NCBI RefSeq assembly: GCF_032399705.1
Contig: NZ_CP135922.1
Coordinates: 2,232,001 to 2,296,000 of the forward strand
DNA from: Paenibacillus sp. BIC5C1
GTDB lineage: Bacteria > Bacillota > Bacilli > Paenibacillales > Paenibacillaceae
DNA length: 64,000 nucleotides
Direction: 5' to 3'
Shown here: piece by piece, positions 24,706 to 34,590 of the stretch
Position numbering within the stretch: position 1 is the stretch's first letter
Layout of the letters: each line of letters begins with the position of its first letter
Translations under genes and position numbers: made by a program
The notes under the pieces: generated by a model
What the model saw: the letters and a program-made list of their open reading frames with translations, nothing else
Told to the model about the DNA's origin: nothing
Databases searched by the model: none

Positions 24706-27700
24706 ATGTTGGGACGGATGATGAAAAAAGGATTTGTGTTCTTTATCATTTTTTGCTTGGTAGTTGGCGGGGGCCAGTTCGTCCGAACAGCTCACGCTGA
24801 TGATATGAATACCTATGAAGCCGAGGCCGAGGGGAATATTTTGCTTGGCAACGCGAAAATCTCTGATAGCCCGACGGCTTCAGGAGGCAAAAAGGTCGGA
24901 GGCATGTACCAAGGCAGTTCCTTGCAATTTAACAATGTTACTGTAAGTGAGACAGGAAATTATAAGATTTCCGTTTACTACATTTCAGGTGATTCGCGGC
25001 CGTTCAATATTAGTGCGAATGGAGGGGACAAGCAATTTGAAGAACCACCCAAGACAGTCGACTGGGATACGGTGGGAACATATGATGTGACTCTTCCGTT
25101 GAACGCTGGTACCAACACAATCCTGATTGATGACAACAACTGGTATTCTCCCGACATCGACAAGATTGTGATCCGCGGTTTGGACAGTGGCCACCCAGGC
25201 GAAGGGGGCGGAGATGACTGGAAGAAAAATCTGCATGGTGCAATCATTGAGGCAGAAGCAGCCGACAATATTTTGAAAGGCAATGCCAAGGTGGTGGACA
25301 GCAGTATCAGTTCAGGCGGAAAAAAAGTAACGGATCTGAACAAAAACAGTTCACTGCAATTTACGAATGTTACTGTACCGGCAGATGGTACATATTTGAT
25401 TCGAATATCTTATATCTCCGGTGACCAGCGTCCTGTTTATATGCAGGTGAACAATGGCACGGATGAGATGATTGATCTGCCCAAAACGGCAAGCTGGAAT
25501 ACGGTAGGCACGTATGATGCGGAAGCCTCCCTCCATAAGGGAGTTAATACCATTACGTTCTCGGATCATGATTGGTACTCCCCCGATTTTGACCGAATTG
25601 AAGTAATCCCGTATACGCTTAGCTATGAAGCCGAAGATTCGGGCAATACGCTGACTGGTGAAGCGCGAGTAACAGAGAGTCCGAATGCTTCCGGCGGCAA
25701 AAAGGTCGGCTATCTGAATGGCGGAAGCTCCTTGACATTCAATAAAATTATAGCCCCCATGACAGGTGATTACCGCGTTAAGGTAGATTATTTTTCAGGT
25801 GATCCACGGAGTTTCTATGTCCATGCGAATGGTGGGGAAGAACAGTTCCATGACCTGCCTAAAACCCCGGATTGGGATACGGTAGGTACGTATGATCTTA
25901 CACTCCCATTAACTGAAGGCGAGAATACAATCACCTTTTCAGACAACAATGGCTATTCTCCCGATCTGGACCGGATTATCGTAGAGCCTGCGATAGAGAC
26001 AGAACCCGAAAATCCAGGTGAAGGAGATGACGATCTGGGAACACCGGGTGACTCGCAACAATACGGGGATATCACGGTGACTGATTACACGCATGGCCTT
26101 CTGGTATCGAACGGAAAATACGAAGTGTCTTATAATACCCAAACTGGATTCGTCGGCTATAGCTGGGCAGAAGGGCAGAAGATGCGGGGCATTTTCAGCA
26201 GCATTAAACTTGGTGAGAGCCTTGTGGAAACCAAAGGTTATGAGAGTCATGCGAGCGGTGGAGCACCGCTGGAGATTCAGGATGAATTTGGCAAAGGCAT
26301 TGAGTTGAATTTCGTTCATACGTCAACTGGCAAACCAACCCTGAAGCAGGTCTATCGGTTTTATGAAGATAAGTCGTATTTCCTCAACCGTTTGGATGCC
26401 ATCAGTGATACAGAGATCCAGAGTAATTACATGTCACCAATTACTGTGAAAAATACGGGTGGTGTGGATATCGGCGTCAGCTCGGATAACCGTGTGCTTA
26501 CAGTACCTTTTGACAATGACGCCTGGATACGCTATAAATCTCAAACGATGAACCGCGCGGATACCAGTTACGAAATGACAACGGTATTCAATAATTCAAC
26601 ACGTAACGGTCTCGTGATTGGTTCAGTAACCCATGACACCTGGAAGACCGGTATTGACTGGAAAGGCTCAGCTAATCGTCTGAATGAATTTGTTGTGTAT
26701 GGTGGTGCAGCGAGTGACGTTACTCGCGATACTCAGCCACATGGCAGCCTGACTGGTACTGAACTGTCCTCACCACTGATTATGGTAGGTGGTTTCAGTG
26801 ACTACCGCACAGGACTTGAAGAATACGGAAAAGCCAATGCGATTATTACACCTCCGCTGGCGTTGAATCCGGAGCTGCCACAAGGCGTTCCAGTAGGTTG
26901 GAATAGCTGGGGAGCTTATGATAGCGGGCTTTCGTATCAGAACGTAGTGGATGTGTCCAATTATTTCAAGAACAATCTTAAGAAGTTCAACAATAACGGC
27001 AATGTATTCATTAACATGGATTCATACTGGGATAATCTAAGTGATGCTGAGCTTGCTCAAGCCGTATCTGTAATTAAGGACAATGGTCAGCATGCAGGCA
27101 TCTATTGGGGGCCATTTGTGTATTGGGGCAACGATATGAGCCAAAAAGTAGATGGTACCAAGGGGCAATATACGTATGGTGATATTGTGCTTAAGGATGC
27201 TGAGGGGGAGCCTCTGCCTACACTGGATGGAGCATATGCACTGGATGTGACACATCCGGGAAGTCAAATGCGTATGAATTATTTTTTGGATAAGTTTAAA
27301 TCACTTGGATTCACATTCATCAAACTGGATTTCCTAACCCACGGCTCACTGGAAGGCCAGCATTATGATACAACCGTGACGACAGGGATACAGGCTTACA
27401 ATGAAGGGATGCGTTATGTTGAAGAGCGATTGGATGGGAAAATGTTTATTAGTGCGTCCATTGCACCGATCTTTCCAAGTCAATATGCGCATAGCAGACG
27501 GATCTCTTGTGACACTTATGGCAAAATCAATGAAACGGAGTATATGCTCAATTCATTGACATATGGTTTCTGGCAAAATGGAACGATCTATTCATATACA
27601 GATCCAGATCATTTGGCATTAAGCAGTGCTTCAAGCTTGGAGGAAGCCCGCAGCCGGGTAAATTCCGGTGTAATTGCCGGTACGGTGATGATGGATTCCG

Positions 27701-29268
27701 ATGATGTGAACGATCCCAAGGCACAGGAATACATGACAGCATTGTACAATAACACGGATGTTCTTCAGGTGGCGCTGAAAGGCAAAGTATTCAAGCCGCT
27801 TGAAGGAAATACGAATGCAAATGCGGCAGATACGTTTGTCCTAAAAGATGGCAATGATTATTACCTTGCCGTATTTAATTACAGCGGCAATAGTTCAGCA
27901 AACAAAACGATTAATTTGGGTCGTGCCGGATTGAATGAATCCAAATCCTACATGTTACAAGATTTGTGGACAGGAGAATCTTCGACAGCCACGGGTTCAT
28001 GGTCCATCTCGCTTGGACCGGCTGAATCGAAGTTGGTTAAATTGACCGAAAAACCACTCAATCCTGAAAACCCAGGAAACCCAAGCAATCCTGGCAACAA
28101 TGGCAATAACAATAATACTACTAGTGGGAACACCGGCAACAGCACGGCTCAGGAGAACGATACAGTAACACTGGTCATCACAGCCGATATGCTGAAAGTG
28201 GACAGTGGGACAGGGAAAGCCGTTGTGGACATCAAGGCTGGTACTCAGGAGCTACAATTGTCATCTGCTGTTTTACGCCAGCTCGGCAACCATCCACTGG
28301 AAGTGAAATCAGGCAAGCTAACCCTGCAAGTACCTGCGAGTTTGTTCCATCAGCTGTTGAGCAAGCTACCAGCTGGGCAACGGGAAGATAGTATGATTTC
28401 CTTGAAAATGGTTCCGCTTGGCAGCAAGGCCAAGGAGGTCGTTGCTGCAGTGGAATCATCTTCTCGGGCAACGGTTTCCCTTAAGGGAGAAATCTATGAA
28501 TTCAGCCTTTCGGCAACAACCAAATCAGGTACAACCGAAACACTTTCTGCGTTCGATCATCCGGTTACGCTGAGTCTGGCAGCGGCTGAAGGCTTCGACC
28601 CTTCACTGGGAGGAATATATTATATTAACGAAAATGGGAAATTGGAATTTCTCAAATCGGATTACGTTAATGGCGTATTAACGACTAAAGTGAGCCACTT
28701 CAGCAAGTATGCCGTTCTCGAACTGAATCGGACGTTTGCCGATGTTCCGGCCAGTCATTGGGCCAATTCTGTAATTAAGGAGTTGGCAGCAAAGGGGTAT
28801 GTCGAAGGTACAAACGAAGATCAATTTGAGCCAGGCCGGGCTGTCACTCGCGCTGAATTCACTTCTATGCTTGTTCATTCCCTGAGACTGACCGTAGCGG
28901 GGAAAGTACAATTTACAGATGTAGCGACAGATGCGTGGTACGCGGAACCCATCTCGATTGCGACCCAAGCCGGTATTGTCAACGGCCGAAGCGCAGCCAG
29001 TTTCCAGCCGGACGCACAGATTACCCGTGAAGAAATTACGGTGATGCTGATGAAAGCATACGAACTGAATGATGGGAAAGTGCCTGTGGGTGCTACAGAC
29101 ATCTTGTTTACAGATATGGCTCAGGTTTCTTCATGGGCAGCTGTTTCGGTGAAGGATGCAGCCCGACTAGGACTGGTTCAAGGCCAAAGACAGGGGCAGT
29201 TTGTGCCTAAAGGGATAGCTTCCCGTGCAGAGGCGGCTCAGGTCATCTATAACCTGATTTTGAAGTAA
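24706..29268 (+). CDS. Surface-anchored clan GH-D-like glycosidase with three CBM35-like modules and SLH domains
   Basis: A secreted enzyme of about 1520 residues. A signal peptide ends near HADD (about 30). Three repeated carbohydrate-binding modules of CBM35/CBM6 type follow at about 37-158, 180-300 and 306-427; each starts with an (Y/I)EAE(A/D) motif and ends in WYSPD(I/F)D or GYSPDLD, typical calcium and sugar site features. The catalytic region (about 450-1117) has PVGWNSW, likely nucleophile Asp875 (FIKLDFLTHG) and likely acid/base Asp936 (RRISCDTYG). An Asn/Pro/Gly linker leads to an uncharacterised beta-rich domain (about 1154-1340) and three SLH motifs (about 1344-1520). ATG 24706 is preferred because TGGAGG lies 6 nt upstream. 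It is the extracellular counterpart of the cytoplasmic paralog at 18234-20288. Confidence 0.87.
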   Translation: MLGRMMKKGFVFFIIFCLVVGGGQFVRTAHADDMNTYEAEAEGNILLGNAKISDSPTASGGKKVGGMYQGSSLQFNNVTVSETGNYKISVYYISGDSRPFNISANGGDKQFEEPPKTVDWDTVGTYDVTLPLNAGTNTILIDDNNWYSPDIDKIVIRGLDSGHPGEGGGDDWKKNLHGAIIEAEAADNILKGNAKVVDSSISSGGKKVTDLNKNSSLQFTNVTVPADGTYLIRISYISGDQRPVYMQVNNGTDEMIDLPKTASWNTVGTYDAEASLHKGVNTITFSDHDWYSPDFDRIEVIPYTLSYEAEDSGNTLTGEARVTESPNASGGKKVGYLNGGSSLTFNKIIAPMTGDYRVKVDYFSGDPRSFYVHANGGEEQFHDLPKTPDWDTVGTYDLTLPLTEGENTITFSDNNGYSPDLDRIIVEPAIETEPENPGEGDDDLGTPGDSQQYGDITVTDYTHGLLVSNGKYEVSYNTQTGFVGYSWAEGQKMRGIFSSIKLGESLVETKGYESHASGGAPLEIQDEFGKGIELNFVHTSTGKPTLKQVYRFYEDKSYFLNRLDAISDTEIQSNYMSPITVKNTGGVDIGVSSDNRVLTVPFDNDAWIRYKSQTMNRADTSYEMTTVFNNSTRNGLVIGSVTHDTWKTGIDWKGSANRLNEFVVYGGAASDVTRDTQPHGSLTGTELSSPLIMVGGFSDYRTGLEEYGKANAIITPPLALNPELPQGVPVGWNSWGAYDSGLSYQNVVDVSNYFKNNLKKFNNNGNVFINMDSYWDNLSDAELAQAVSVIKDNGQHAGIYWGPFVYWGNDMSQKVDGTKGQYTYGDIVLKDAEGEPLPTLDGAYALDVTHPGSQMRMNYFLDKFKSLGFTFIKLDFLTHGSLEGQHYDTTVTTGIQAYNEGMRYVEERLDGKMFISASIAPIFPSQYAHSRRISCDTYGKINETEYMLNSLTYGFWQNGTIYSYTDPDHLALSSASSLEEARSRVNSGVIAGTVMMDSDDVNDPKAQEYMTALYNNTDVLQVALKGKVFKPLEGNTNANAADTFVLKDGNDYYLAVFNYSGNSSANKTINLGRAGLNESKSYMLQDLWTGESSTATGSWSISLGPAESKLVKLTEKPLNPENPGNPSNPGNNGNNNNTTSGNTGNSTAQENDTVTLVITADMLKVDSGTGKAVVDIKAGTQELQLSSAVLRQLGNHPLEVKSGKLTLQVPASLFHQLLSKLPAGQREDSMISLKMVPLGSKAKEVVAAVESSSRATVSLKGEIYEFSLSATTKSGTTETLSAFDHPVTLSLAAAEGFDPSLGGIYYINENGKLEFLKSDYVNGVLTTKVSHFSKYAVLELNRTFADVPASHWANSVIKELAAKGYVEGTNEDQFEPGRAVTRAEFTSMLVHSLRLTVAGKVQFTDVATDAWYAEPISIATQAGIVNGRSAASFQPDAQITREEITVMLMKAYELNDGKVPVGATDILFTDMAQVSSWAAVSVKDAARLGLVQGQRQGQFVPKGIASRAEAAQVIYNLILK

Positions 29269-29271
29269 GTT

Positions 29272-29304
29272 ATAAGGCTGCGAATTGCATCGCAGCCTTA
29301 TTTT
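29272..29304 (+). terminator. Intrinsic terminator after the surface GH-D-like gene
   Basis: A perfect 12-bp stem ATAAGGCTGCGA (29272-29283) with its complement at 29290-29301, a 6-nt loop, then TTT. Confidence 0.88.
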
Positions 29305-29443
29305 CATAACTTAGAATGACAGATGATTTCCCCTATGGATTGTAAGAATGCGATATGGCTAATTTAACTCCTGCTTCCTACAATAATATGTATGTTCACA
29401 ACACACAGCACGAGGGTAACAGGAACTCGAAAGGATGATAAAC

Positions 29444-31555
29444 TTGACGATTCAATATAATGAACAACTACGTATATTTGCAATACAGACACAAAATTCG
29501 TCCTACATTTTCGGAATTAATGAGAGGGAACACCTCCAGCATCTGTATTGGGGTAACCCCGTGGACATCGAGGATAGCGCTCCGTTGCTCCATCTACAAT
29601 CCCATAGCTCTTTTGACGCGGAAGTGGAAGGAGAGGTGGAGGAGTACAGCTTCTGGGGAGGCGCATCTTATACAGAGCCATCTCTGAAGCTGCGTATGTC
29701 TGATGGTGTCCGCGATCTTCAGGTAAAGTATGACCGTCACGAGATCATTGAACAGGATGGCAGACAGGCATTGATTATCACGTTGAAGGATCAGGTGTAT
29801 GCACTTGAAACACAGCTGGTATATCGGGTCATCCCGGAATTCGACCTGGTGGAGCGTTATGCCAATATCGTAAATAAGGGACAGGCGGATATCGTGCTGG
29901 AAAGCATGCAATCCGCAGCCTGGACATTGCCATATCTCCAGGATTACCGTCTGACGCATGTTACGGGGAAATGGTCAGGTGAGTTCCAACTGCGTAATAC
30001 CATTTTGACAGAGGGAAAAAAGGTACTTGAATCGCGGAGAGGTTTCACGGACGGTCATGCTAACCCATGGTTTGCGATTGATGATGGTCTTTCGACGGAA
30101 AGCGGCGGTGGGGTATGGTTTGGTGCTCTGGCCTGGAGCGGCAACTGGAAGATTGTCGCTGAGAAGACACCATTCACGCATGTGCGGGTAACAGGTGGCA
30201 TCAATGATTTTGACAATGAATGGTTGCTGGGTGCGGGCGAAACGTTTGAGACACCTGTCTTTGTCGGCGGATTCAGCCCAGAAGGCTTTGGAGGAATGAG
30301 CCACCGCTTGCATCAGTATCAATACAATTACATACTGCCTCGCAGTGAAATCGGGAAAGTGCTGTATAACTCCTGGGAAGCGACCTACTTCGATGTTAAT
30401 GCACAGGACCAAATGGCGCTTGCCGAGCGGGCAGCCAAGATGGGCGTGGAGCTGTTCGTCGTGGATGACGGCTGGTTTGGACAGCGGCATTCCGATCGAG
30501 CGGGGTTGGGCGACTGGAACGTGAATAAGGAGAAGTTCCCGAACGGACTAGTTGAGCTGATTGACCGGGTTCACGGACTTGGGATGGAATTCGGCATATG
30601 GGTAGAGCCGGAGTCGGTCAATCCGGATAGTGATCTCTATAGAGAACATCCAGACTGGGTATATCATTTTGAGACCCGAGGACGTACGGAGCTTCGCAAT
30701 CAGCTGCTGCTGAATATTTCCAAGCCGGAGGTTAAGCAATACATTATTAATTTCATGACCGAACTGCTTGGCAACCATGAGATTAAGTTCATTAAATGGG
30801 ACATGAACCGGACCATCACGGAGCCAGGCATGAAGGGGCACCCCATTAACCGTCAGAAAGAAGTATGGGTAAGGCATGTCCAGAGTCTCTATGATATATG
30901 GGCACAGCTGAGAGCCAAGTTCCCGGATGTGGAGTTTGAGACTTGCGCAGGAGGTGGATCGCGGATTGATCTGGGCATCTTCCGTTATGCCGACCAGTCC
31001 TGGCCGAGTGACAATACGGATGCGTTCGACCGTCTGAGCATTCAGGAAGGCTTCTCGTATACGTACGCACCACGTATGATGACTTGTTGGGTAACCGAGT
31101 CACCTACAGGAATGAACGGTCGAAACGTCTCTCTGAAGTATCGTTTCCACAGTGCAATGATGGGCACGCTTGGTATTGGTTCCAATCTGAACGAGTGGAG
31201 TGATGAATGGATTGAGCAGTCCGGGGAATTCATAGGACAGTACAAAGCCATTCGCCACCTCGTGCAATTCGGCAGACAATTCCGCCTGACTGCGCTTCGC
31301 GATAAGGGGGTTACGGCTGTCCAGTACAGTAATACTGCCGCAAGTGAACATGTGCTGTTCGCCTTTCTTCACTCGCAGAAGCTGGGTGAACCGTTGCCAA
31401 GACTCCGTTTGGCGGGTCTTCAGGCTGACAAGACCTATCTCATTGAAGAGCTGGGATTATCGGTCAGTGGCCGTGCGCTGATGAACATCGGGGTGGAATT
31501 GCCTCTACGCGGCGATTTCGACAGTCTAGTGTATCGTATCCGTGAGCAGGTATAA
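29444..31555 (+). CDS. GH36 alpha-galactosidase (cytoplasmic)
   Basis: A classical GH36 enzyme of about 703 residues hydrolysing terminal alpha-1,6- and similar galactosides, with no signal peptide. From the alternative ATG 29435, the nucleophile is Asp456 (KWDMNR) and the acid/base Asp526 (WPSDNTDAFDR); subtract 3 for the TTG start. Other signatures are VDDGWFG, FGIWVEPE, and CAGGGSRIDLGI, a loop found in the tetrameric bacterial group. TTG 29444 is preferred because AAAGG sits 9 nt before it, whereas it abuts ATG 29435. A strong terminator separates it from the gene before, so it needs its own promoter, which I could not place firmly. Confidence 0.95.
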   Translation: MTIQYNEQLRIFAIQTQNSSYIFGINEREHLQHLYWGNPVDIEDSAPLLHLQSHSSFDAEVEGEVEEYSFWGGASYTEPSLKLRMSDGVRDLQVKYDRHEIIEQDGRQALIITLKDQVYALETQLVYRVIPEFDLVERYANIVNKGQADIVLESMQSAAWTLPYLQDYRLTHVTGKWSGEFQLRNTILTEGKKVLESRRGFTDGHANPWFAIDDGLSTESGGGVWFGALAWSGNWKIVAEKTPFTHVRVTGGINDFDNEWLLGAGETFETPVFVGGFSPEGFGGMSHRLHQYQYNYILPRSEIGKVLYNSWEATYFDVNAQDQMALAERAAKMGVELFVVDDGWFGQRHSDRAGLGDWNVNKEKFPNGLVELIDRVHGLGMEFGIWVEPESVNPDSDLYREHPDWVYHFETRGRTELRNQLLLNISKPEVKQYIINFMTELLGNHEIKFIKWDMNRTITEPGMKGHPINRQKEVWVRHVQSLYDIWAQLRAKFPDVEFETCAGGGSRIDLGIFRYADQSWPSDNTDAFDRLSIQEGFSYTYAPRMMTCWVTESPTGMNGRNVSLKYRFHSAMMGTLGIGSNLNEWSDEWIEQSGEFIGQYKAIRHLVQFGRQFRLTALRDKGVTAVQYSNTAASEHVLFAFLHSQKLGEPLPRLRLAGLQADKTYLIEELGLSVSGRALMNIGVELPLRGDFDSLVYRIREQV

Positions 31556-31578
31556 AAGGATGCTGTAGAAAATGCTTT

Positions 31579-31628
31579 AAAAGGAGTGCTTTGCAAGCCA
31601 ATAATGGCTGCATCGCACTCCTTTTTTA
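31579..31628. terminator. Bidirectional terminator between GH36 and the sensor kinase
   Basis: AAAAGGAGTGC (31579-31589) pairs with GCACTCCTTTT (31615-31625), with an inner AGCC/GGCT helix. There is a T run on the plus strand and an A run (T on the minus strand) on the other side. Confidence 0.9.
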
Positions 31629-33383
31629 TGTGATCTCTTTTTGTGGCAGACGAATTTGGACCGTGGTTCCCATGCCTAGTTTGCTATACACTTTAACACC
31701 GTAATATTCACCGAACTTCAGCTTAATTCTCCGATCCACATTTGAAATGCCATAGCCTCGTCCTTCTTTCTCTTCAAACAGAGACTGAAGCGTCTTACGC
31801 CGCATGCCCATTCCATCGTCTATAACAGATAAGATGATACTATTGTTCTCGATGACGCCCTTGATATGGATATTTAGGGGCCGATCCTGGTTCCAAAGTG
31901 CATGAATCACTGCATTCTCCACAAAAGGCTGTAACGCAAGCTTTACGGTCGAGTAGGGCAGAATCGATTGATCTATCGTGTAGATGATATTCAGCTTACC
32001 CTTAAATCGAATAAGTTGTATGGCGTTATAGCTCTGCGTCAGTTTCAATTCCTCATTGATCGTCAGGATGCTCTTACCTTTATTCAGGGATATCCGATAA
32101 AACTTGGCCAGATGAAGGACCATATCCTGAATCTGGGGATCCTGATGCTTTACGGCCAAAGAGGAGATCGAGCCGAGTGTATTATACAGAAAGTGAGGAT
32201 TGATCTGAGCTTGAAGCAGATCAAGTTCGGCTTCCTTGCTCTGTAGCTCCTTCTGGTAGACTTCCGTAACCAGACTTTTCAACCGGGTTGTCATCTGCTC
32301 AAAAGCAAAGTGAAGCTGTCCTATCTCATCATTGCCCATTTGTTCCTCATGGGTAGGATTGAAATCCCCCCGTTCAATGCGCCGAATCATCCGTATTAAC
32401 GTCCTGATGCGTTTGCTGAACAGCGATGCGGTAATATAAATGAGCAACAGCGCCACGCCGATGAAGCCCAGTGAAATTTTGATAATAAGCTGAGAGAGAG
32501 ATTTGGCATCTTTGATAATACTGTCGTAAGGGAAGATGGATACCGTCTTCCAGCCGTTTTTGAGCGTATTATAAACCGCCAGAGCCTTCACGCCTTGATA
32601 CGTTGTATCAAATCTGCCTGAAGACGTCTCGTCAAAATTCTGATGAAGCAATTCGGGCAAGCTTGTGTTGATTAACTGCTTGTCCGCTGAAGAAAGAATA
32701 ATACCTTTGTCATTGATAATAAAGATATCTTTGCCACCTGCTTCTTTTTCCATGAGAGAGTAGATGACAGACTCGGAAATTTGAAAGACCAGCATCCCAT
32801 AGGGGTACTGATTACTATTGTTGTTCAGCAACCGGGCAAGTGTAAACATGGCGGGACCATTCTCAGTCTGCGGCGATGAGAGATGAATAATGTTCCCATA
32901 GGATTGTTGCAATTTGTGGAACAACTCCGTGTTCTGAACTTCGGGTGTAATCGGCCGGATATAATAATTGTCTTTGGGCAGTGATGGATTGTCCGAATAA
33001 ATGAATGCGCTATCAAAATCAGGGTAGGCAGCCATCACGGTGTCGATTCGATTGCCAATGTAGTTATAGACGTCCAAATAGGATGGATCATCCTGATACT
33101 CGTTCGTAAGGTAATTGGCAAGACGATTATCCAAATAAATGGAGGCGGAGATATGTTCGTAGCTATCCAGTTTATTCTCCAGATTTTTAGTGATCTGAGC
33201 TGTTGAGTTCGTCATGTTGATGTAGATCTGCTCGGTAAGTTTCGTTTTGGTAAGTTCATAGGAAAAATAAACCAGTAGCATCATCGGAATGATGGTAACT
33301 AGTACAAATACCATAAATAGTTTGGAACGAAAGCTCAGGTTAACAAAAGGCATGTATATGTATTTTCGATAAAATTGGCGCAT
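31626..33383 (-). CDS. YesM-like sensor histidine kinase
   Basis: A 585-residue membrane kinase. TM1 lies near residues 20-45, an extracellular sensor follows to about 300, TM2 is near 300-322, then HAMP (about 323-375). The phospho-acceptor domain has INPHFLYNTL with His397, and the ATPase domain carries DDGMGM and GYGISNVDRRI. GAGAGGG at a good distance supports the ATG at 33383; the frame is open further upstream. The family senses extracellular sugars or cell-wall stress and phosphorylates YesN-type regulators. The partner is probably the response regulator at 22873-24405. It is divergent from the second importer, and its promoter must lie in the 222-nt gap. Confidence 0.93.
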   Translation of the reverse strand: MRQFYRKYIYMPFVNLSFRSKLFMVFVLVTIIPMMLLVYFSYELTKTKLTEQIYINMTNSTAQITKNLENKLDSYEHISASIYLDNRLANYLTNEYQDDPSYLDVYNYIGNRIDTVMAAYPDFDSAFIYSDNPSLPKDNYYIRPITPEVQNTELFHKLQQSYGNIIHLSSPQTENGPAMFTLARLLNNNSNQYPYGMLVFQISESVIYSLMEKEAGGKDIFIINDKGIILSSADKQLINTSLPELLHQNFDETSSGRFDTTYQGVKALAVYNTLKNGWKTVSIFPYDSIIKDAKSLSQLIIKISLGFIGVALLLIYITASLFSKRIRTLIRMIRRIERGDFNPTHEEQMGNDEIGQLHFAFEQMTTRLKSLVTEVYQKELQSKEAELDLLQAQINPHFLYNTLGSISSLAVKHQDPQIQDMVLHLAKFYRISLNKGKSILTINEELKLTQSYNAIQLIRFKGKLNIIYTIDQSILPYSTVKLALQPFVENAVIHALWNQDRPLNIHIKGVIENNSIILSVIDDGMGMRRKTLQSLFEEKEGRGYGISNVDRRIKLKFGEYYGVKVYSKLGMGTTVQIRLPQKEIT

Positions 33384-33605
33384 TAGATAGCCCTCTCTTG
33401 ACTGATTATTCGTTGCACAGTTCATCATAGCAGAGTGAATATGTAAATCCAATCCTCTCTTTTTACAAAAACATCTTTAAAAAGCGGTATCTTTCGGAGA
33501 ATTCGACTATGGCAAGCAATCTGCGTCAAATTTATGATAAATAGGAGAGAAGTTGATCAAGATATGGCTGGCCATGCTGCTGTATAGAAAAAGGGAGGGT
33601 ATTTA

Positions 33606-34562
33606 ATGCATAAGGTAAGCGCTATCAAAACAGTCAGGAGCAATAATCTGATAAGCAGACTAAAAGAGCAAAAATGGTTATTCGTGCTTATGCTTCCTGC
33701 CTTCATTGCGACATTGCTATTTTCCTATGGTCCGATGTTTGGACTATATATGGCGTTTACGAATTATCAGCCGGGTGGGGGATCGTTTTTCTACCAGTTC
33801 TTCCATGCCGAGTTTGTAGGTTTCCAGTGGTTTGAGTATTTCTTTACTACAGGGGATTTCTATCGGGTTATGCGTAATACGCTTGCGACAAGCTTGCTGA
33901 CGTTGTTCTTCGGATTTCCTGCTCCAATCATTCTCGCGCTTGTGTTGAATGAAGCGAGACAGGGATTTTTCAAACGGTTTGTACAGACGGTTTCTTATCT
34001 GCCGCATTTTATCTCATGGGTTATTGCAGCGAACATTGTAATTACGCTTCTGGCTTCGGATGGAATGCTTAACAATATTCTGGTTCTGCTCGGCATCGTT
34101 AAAGAACCAGTCGCATTTTTGCAGAACGGGCCACTATTCTGGTGGATTATCGCACTGTCGAACATGTGGAAAGAGATGGGTTTCAGCGCCATAATGTATC
34201 TCGCCGCAATCGCTTCCATTAATCCGGAGCTCTACGAAGCGGCCAGGGTGGACGGAGCCAGCCGATTTAAGCAAATGTGGCATATTACGCTGCCATCCAT
34301 GCGCCCTACAATTGTCATATTGGCTATTCTTGCGGTCGGAGGCATCTTGAATGCAGGATTCGAACAGCAATACCTGCTGCAAAATAATACCGTACTTGAA
34401 TACTCGGAAGTAATTGATATTTATGCCTACAAATACGGACTACAGAACAGCATGTTCTCATATGGGGCTGCTGTGGGGATGTTCAAATCCGTTGTTGCCT
34501 TTATTCTTGTTCTCATCGTGAACCGGATTTCCAGAAAAGTGAACGACCAGGCGTTGTTCTAA
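33606..34562 (+). CDS. LplB-type sugar ABC transporter permease, importer 2
   Basis: A 318-residue permease with six predicted helices and the EAA loop YEAARVDGASRFKQMWHITLP. ATG 33606 has AGGGAGGG about 6 nt upstream. It is homologous to the permease of importer 1 but clearly diverged from it. A cre-like sequence occupies codons 3-8. It is the first gene of a permease-permease-binding protein operon without an ATPase. Confidence 0.94.
   Translation: MHKVSAIKTVRSNNLISRLKEQKWLFVLMLPAFIATLLFSYGPMFGLYMAFTNYQPGGGSFFYQFFHAEFVGFQWFEYFFTTGDFYRVMRNTLATSLLTLFFGFPAPIILALVLNEARQGFFKRFVQTVSYLPHFISWVIAANIVITLLASDGMLNNILVLLGIVKEPVAFLQNGPLFWWIIALSNMWKEMGFSAIMYLAAIASINPELYEAARVDGASRFKQMWHITLPSMRPTIVILAILAVGGILNAGFEQQYLLQNNTVLEYSEVIDIYAYKYGLQNSMFSYGAAVGMFKSVVAFILVLIVNRISRKVNDQALF
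33613..33627 (+). promoter_or_regulatory. cre-like site within the start of the importer 2 permease gene
   Basis: AGGTAAGCGCTATCA fits the cre consensus except at position 2, and shares the 11-base core AAGCGCTATCA with the sites at 3387 and 10143. A site just inside the coding region could block elongating polymerase if CcpA binds. Confidence 0.45.
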
Positions 34563-34590
34563 CTATAAAAGACAGAGGGGAGCGCTTGTG

